DNA of 6,931 bases from Fidelibacterota bacterium (GTDB lineage Bacteria; Fidelibacterota; UBA2242; JAFGTP01). The translations under genes and the position numbers were made by a program. Each line of letters begins with the position of its first letter. Within the stretch, counting starts at the first letter, position 1. Shown here in pieces: positions 6,713-6,931 of this stretch. The stretch covers positions 1 through 6,931 of the forward strand of contig JAIPJV010000113.1 of the NCBI GenBank assembly GCA_021734005.1. Reading direction: 5' to 3'. The notes below the pieces were generated by a model. That model saw nothing but the letters and a program-made list of their open reading frames with translations, was not told the DNA's origin and did not search any database.

Positions 6713-6931
6713 ATGTCAAGAATAATAGCAATGATAAAATCCTTACGTTATATAAATTTCAGTTTTTTTCAAAAGAATAATCTTAAAAATAAAATAAGAG
6801 ATCAATGGGGAAAAGAAAAAATAATGAATAGAAATTTTAATTTAATTTCTATTTATCATGATTTGATTAAATCAAATACTAATCAACAATACATCGATGA
6901 AAATACCTGGAACGATTTAAATATGAATTCA
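6713..6931 (+). CDS. 3'-truncated protein, possibly MutS-like (DNA mismatch repair ATPase-related)
   Basis: An open frame of 73 codons runs from ATG 6713 to the window end with no stop. A ribosome binding site AAGGA (6703-6707) lies 5 nt upstream. The N-terminal sequence begins MSRIIAMIKSLRYINFSFF, then KIRDQWGKEK and, near the edge, DENTWNDLNM. The combination of a QWGK-type segment with a D-x-TW-x-DL-x-M segment recalls the N-terminal part of MutS-related proteins of Bacteroidota-type bacteria; this is from memory of the family and the ATPase domain lies outside the window. No signal peptide is convincing. It starts 30 bases after the protease gene with no attC between, so it is either a second gene in the same cassette or lies at the end of the array. 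Confidence 0.6.
   Translation, partial: MSRIIAMIKSLRYINFSFFQKNNLKNKIRDQWGKEKIMNRNFNLISIYHDLIKSNTNQQYIDENTWNDLNMNS

Overview
This AT-rich window reads as part of an integron gene-cassette array in an FCB-group bacterium (the wider Bacteroidota / Ignavibacteriota / Calditrichota / Cloacimonadota neighbourhood). The phylum hint comes from three proteins with a FlgD-like / T9SS type A sorting-like domain opening with the 'NYPNPFNP' or 'NSPNPFNP' signature common in those lineages. The species cannot be named from the sequence, and no integrase gene, attI site or housekeeping gene is visible.

Layout, all genes on the + strand. (1) 2-1786: a 5'-truncated secreted protein with a C39-like cysteine peptidase domain, an Ig/PKD-like region and a C-terminal sorting domain. 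(2) 1813-2220: a small putative lipoprotein. (3) 2239-2374: an imperfect inverted repeat with the architecture of an integron attC site. (4) 2431-4206: a large secreted protein of unknown function with a sorting-like domain lodged inside a carboxypeptidase-regulatory-like domain. (5) 4207-4388: a spacer with a strong ribosome binding site, a 6-codon ORF and a perfect 14-bp hairpin. (6) 4389-5873: a secreted protein with a caspase/gingipain-like His...Cys pair, an Ig-like domain and a C-terminal sorting domain. (7) 5879-5914: an intrinsic-terminator-like hairpin. (8) 5926-6060: a second attC-like site resembling the first. (9) 6074-6682: a CPBP-family membrane protease, whose start lies 13 bases after the attC end. 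(10) 6713 to the window end: a 3'-truncated gene that may belong to a MutS-like family.

If the two attC sites are real, the cassette between them (about 2369-6054, 3.7 kb) is very large for an integron and carries two exported proteins. The cassette before it also encodes two exported proteins. The working model is an array that mobilises cell-surface or secreted cysteine-peptidase-like proteins, each with its own export tag. The evidence is structural: both sites have paired R''/R' ends, an unpaired spacer, L''/L' arms with extra unpaired bases only in the 5' arm, and a G^TTA crossover next to GGC. It rests on hand alignment and was not computed.
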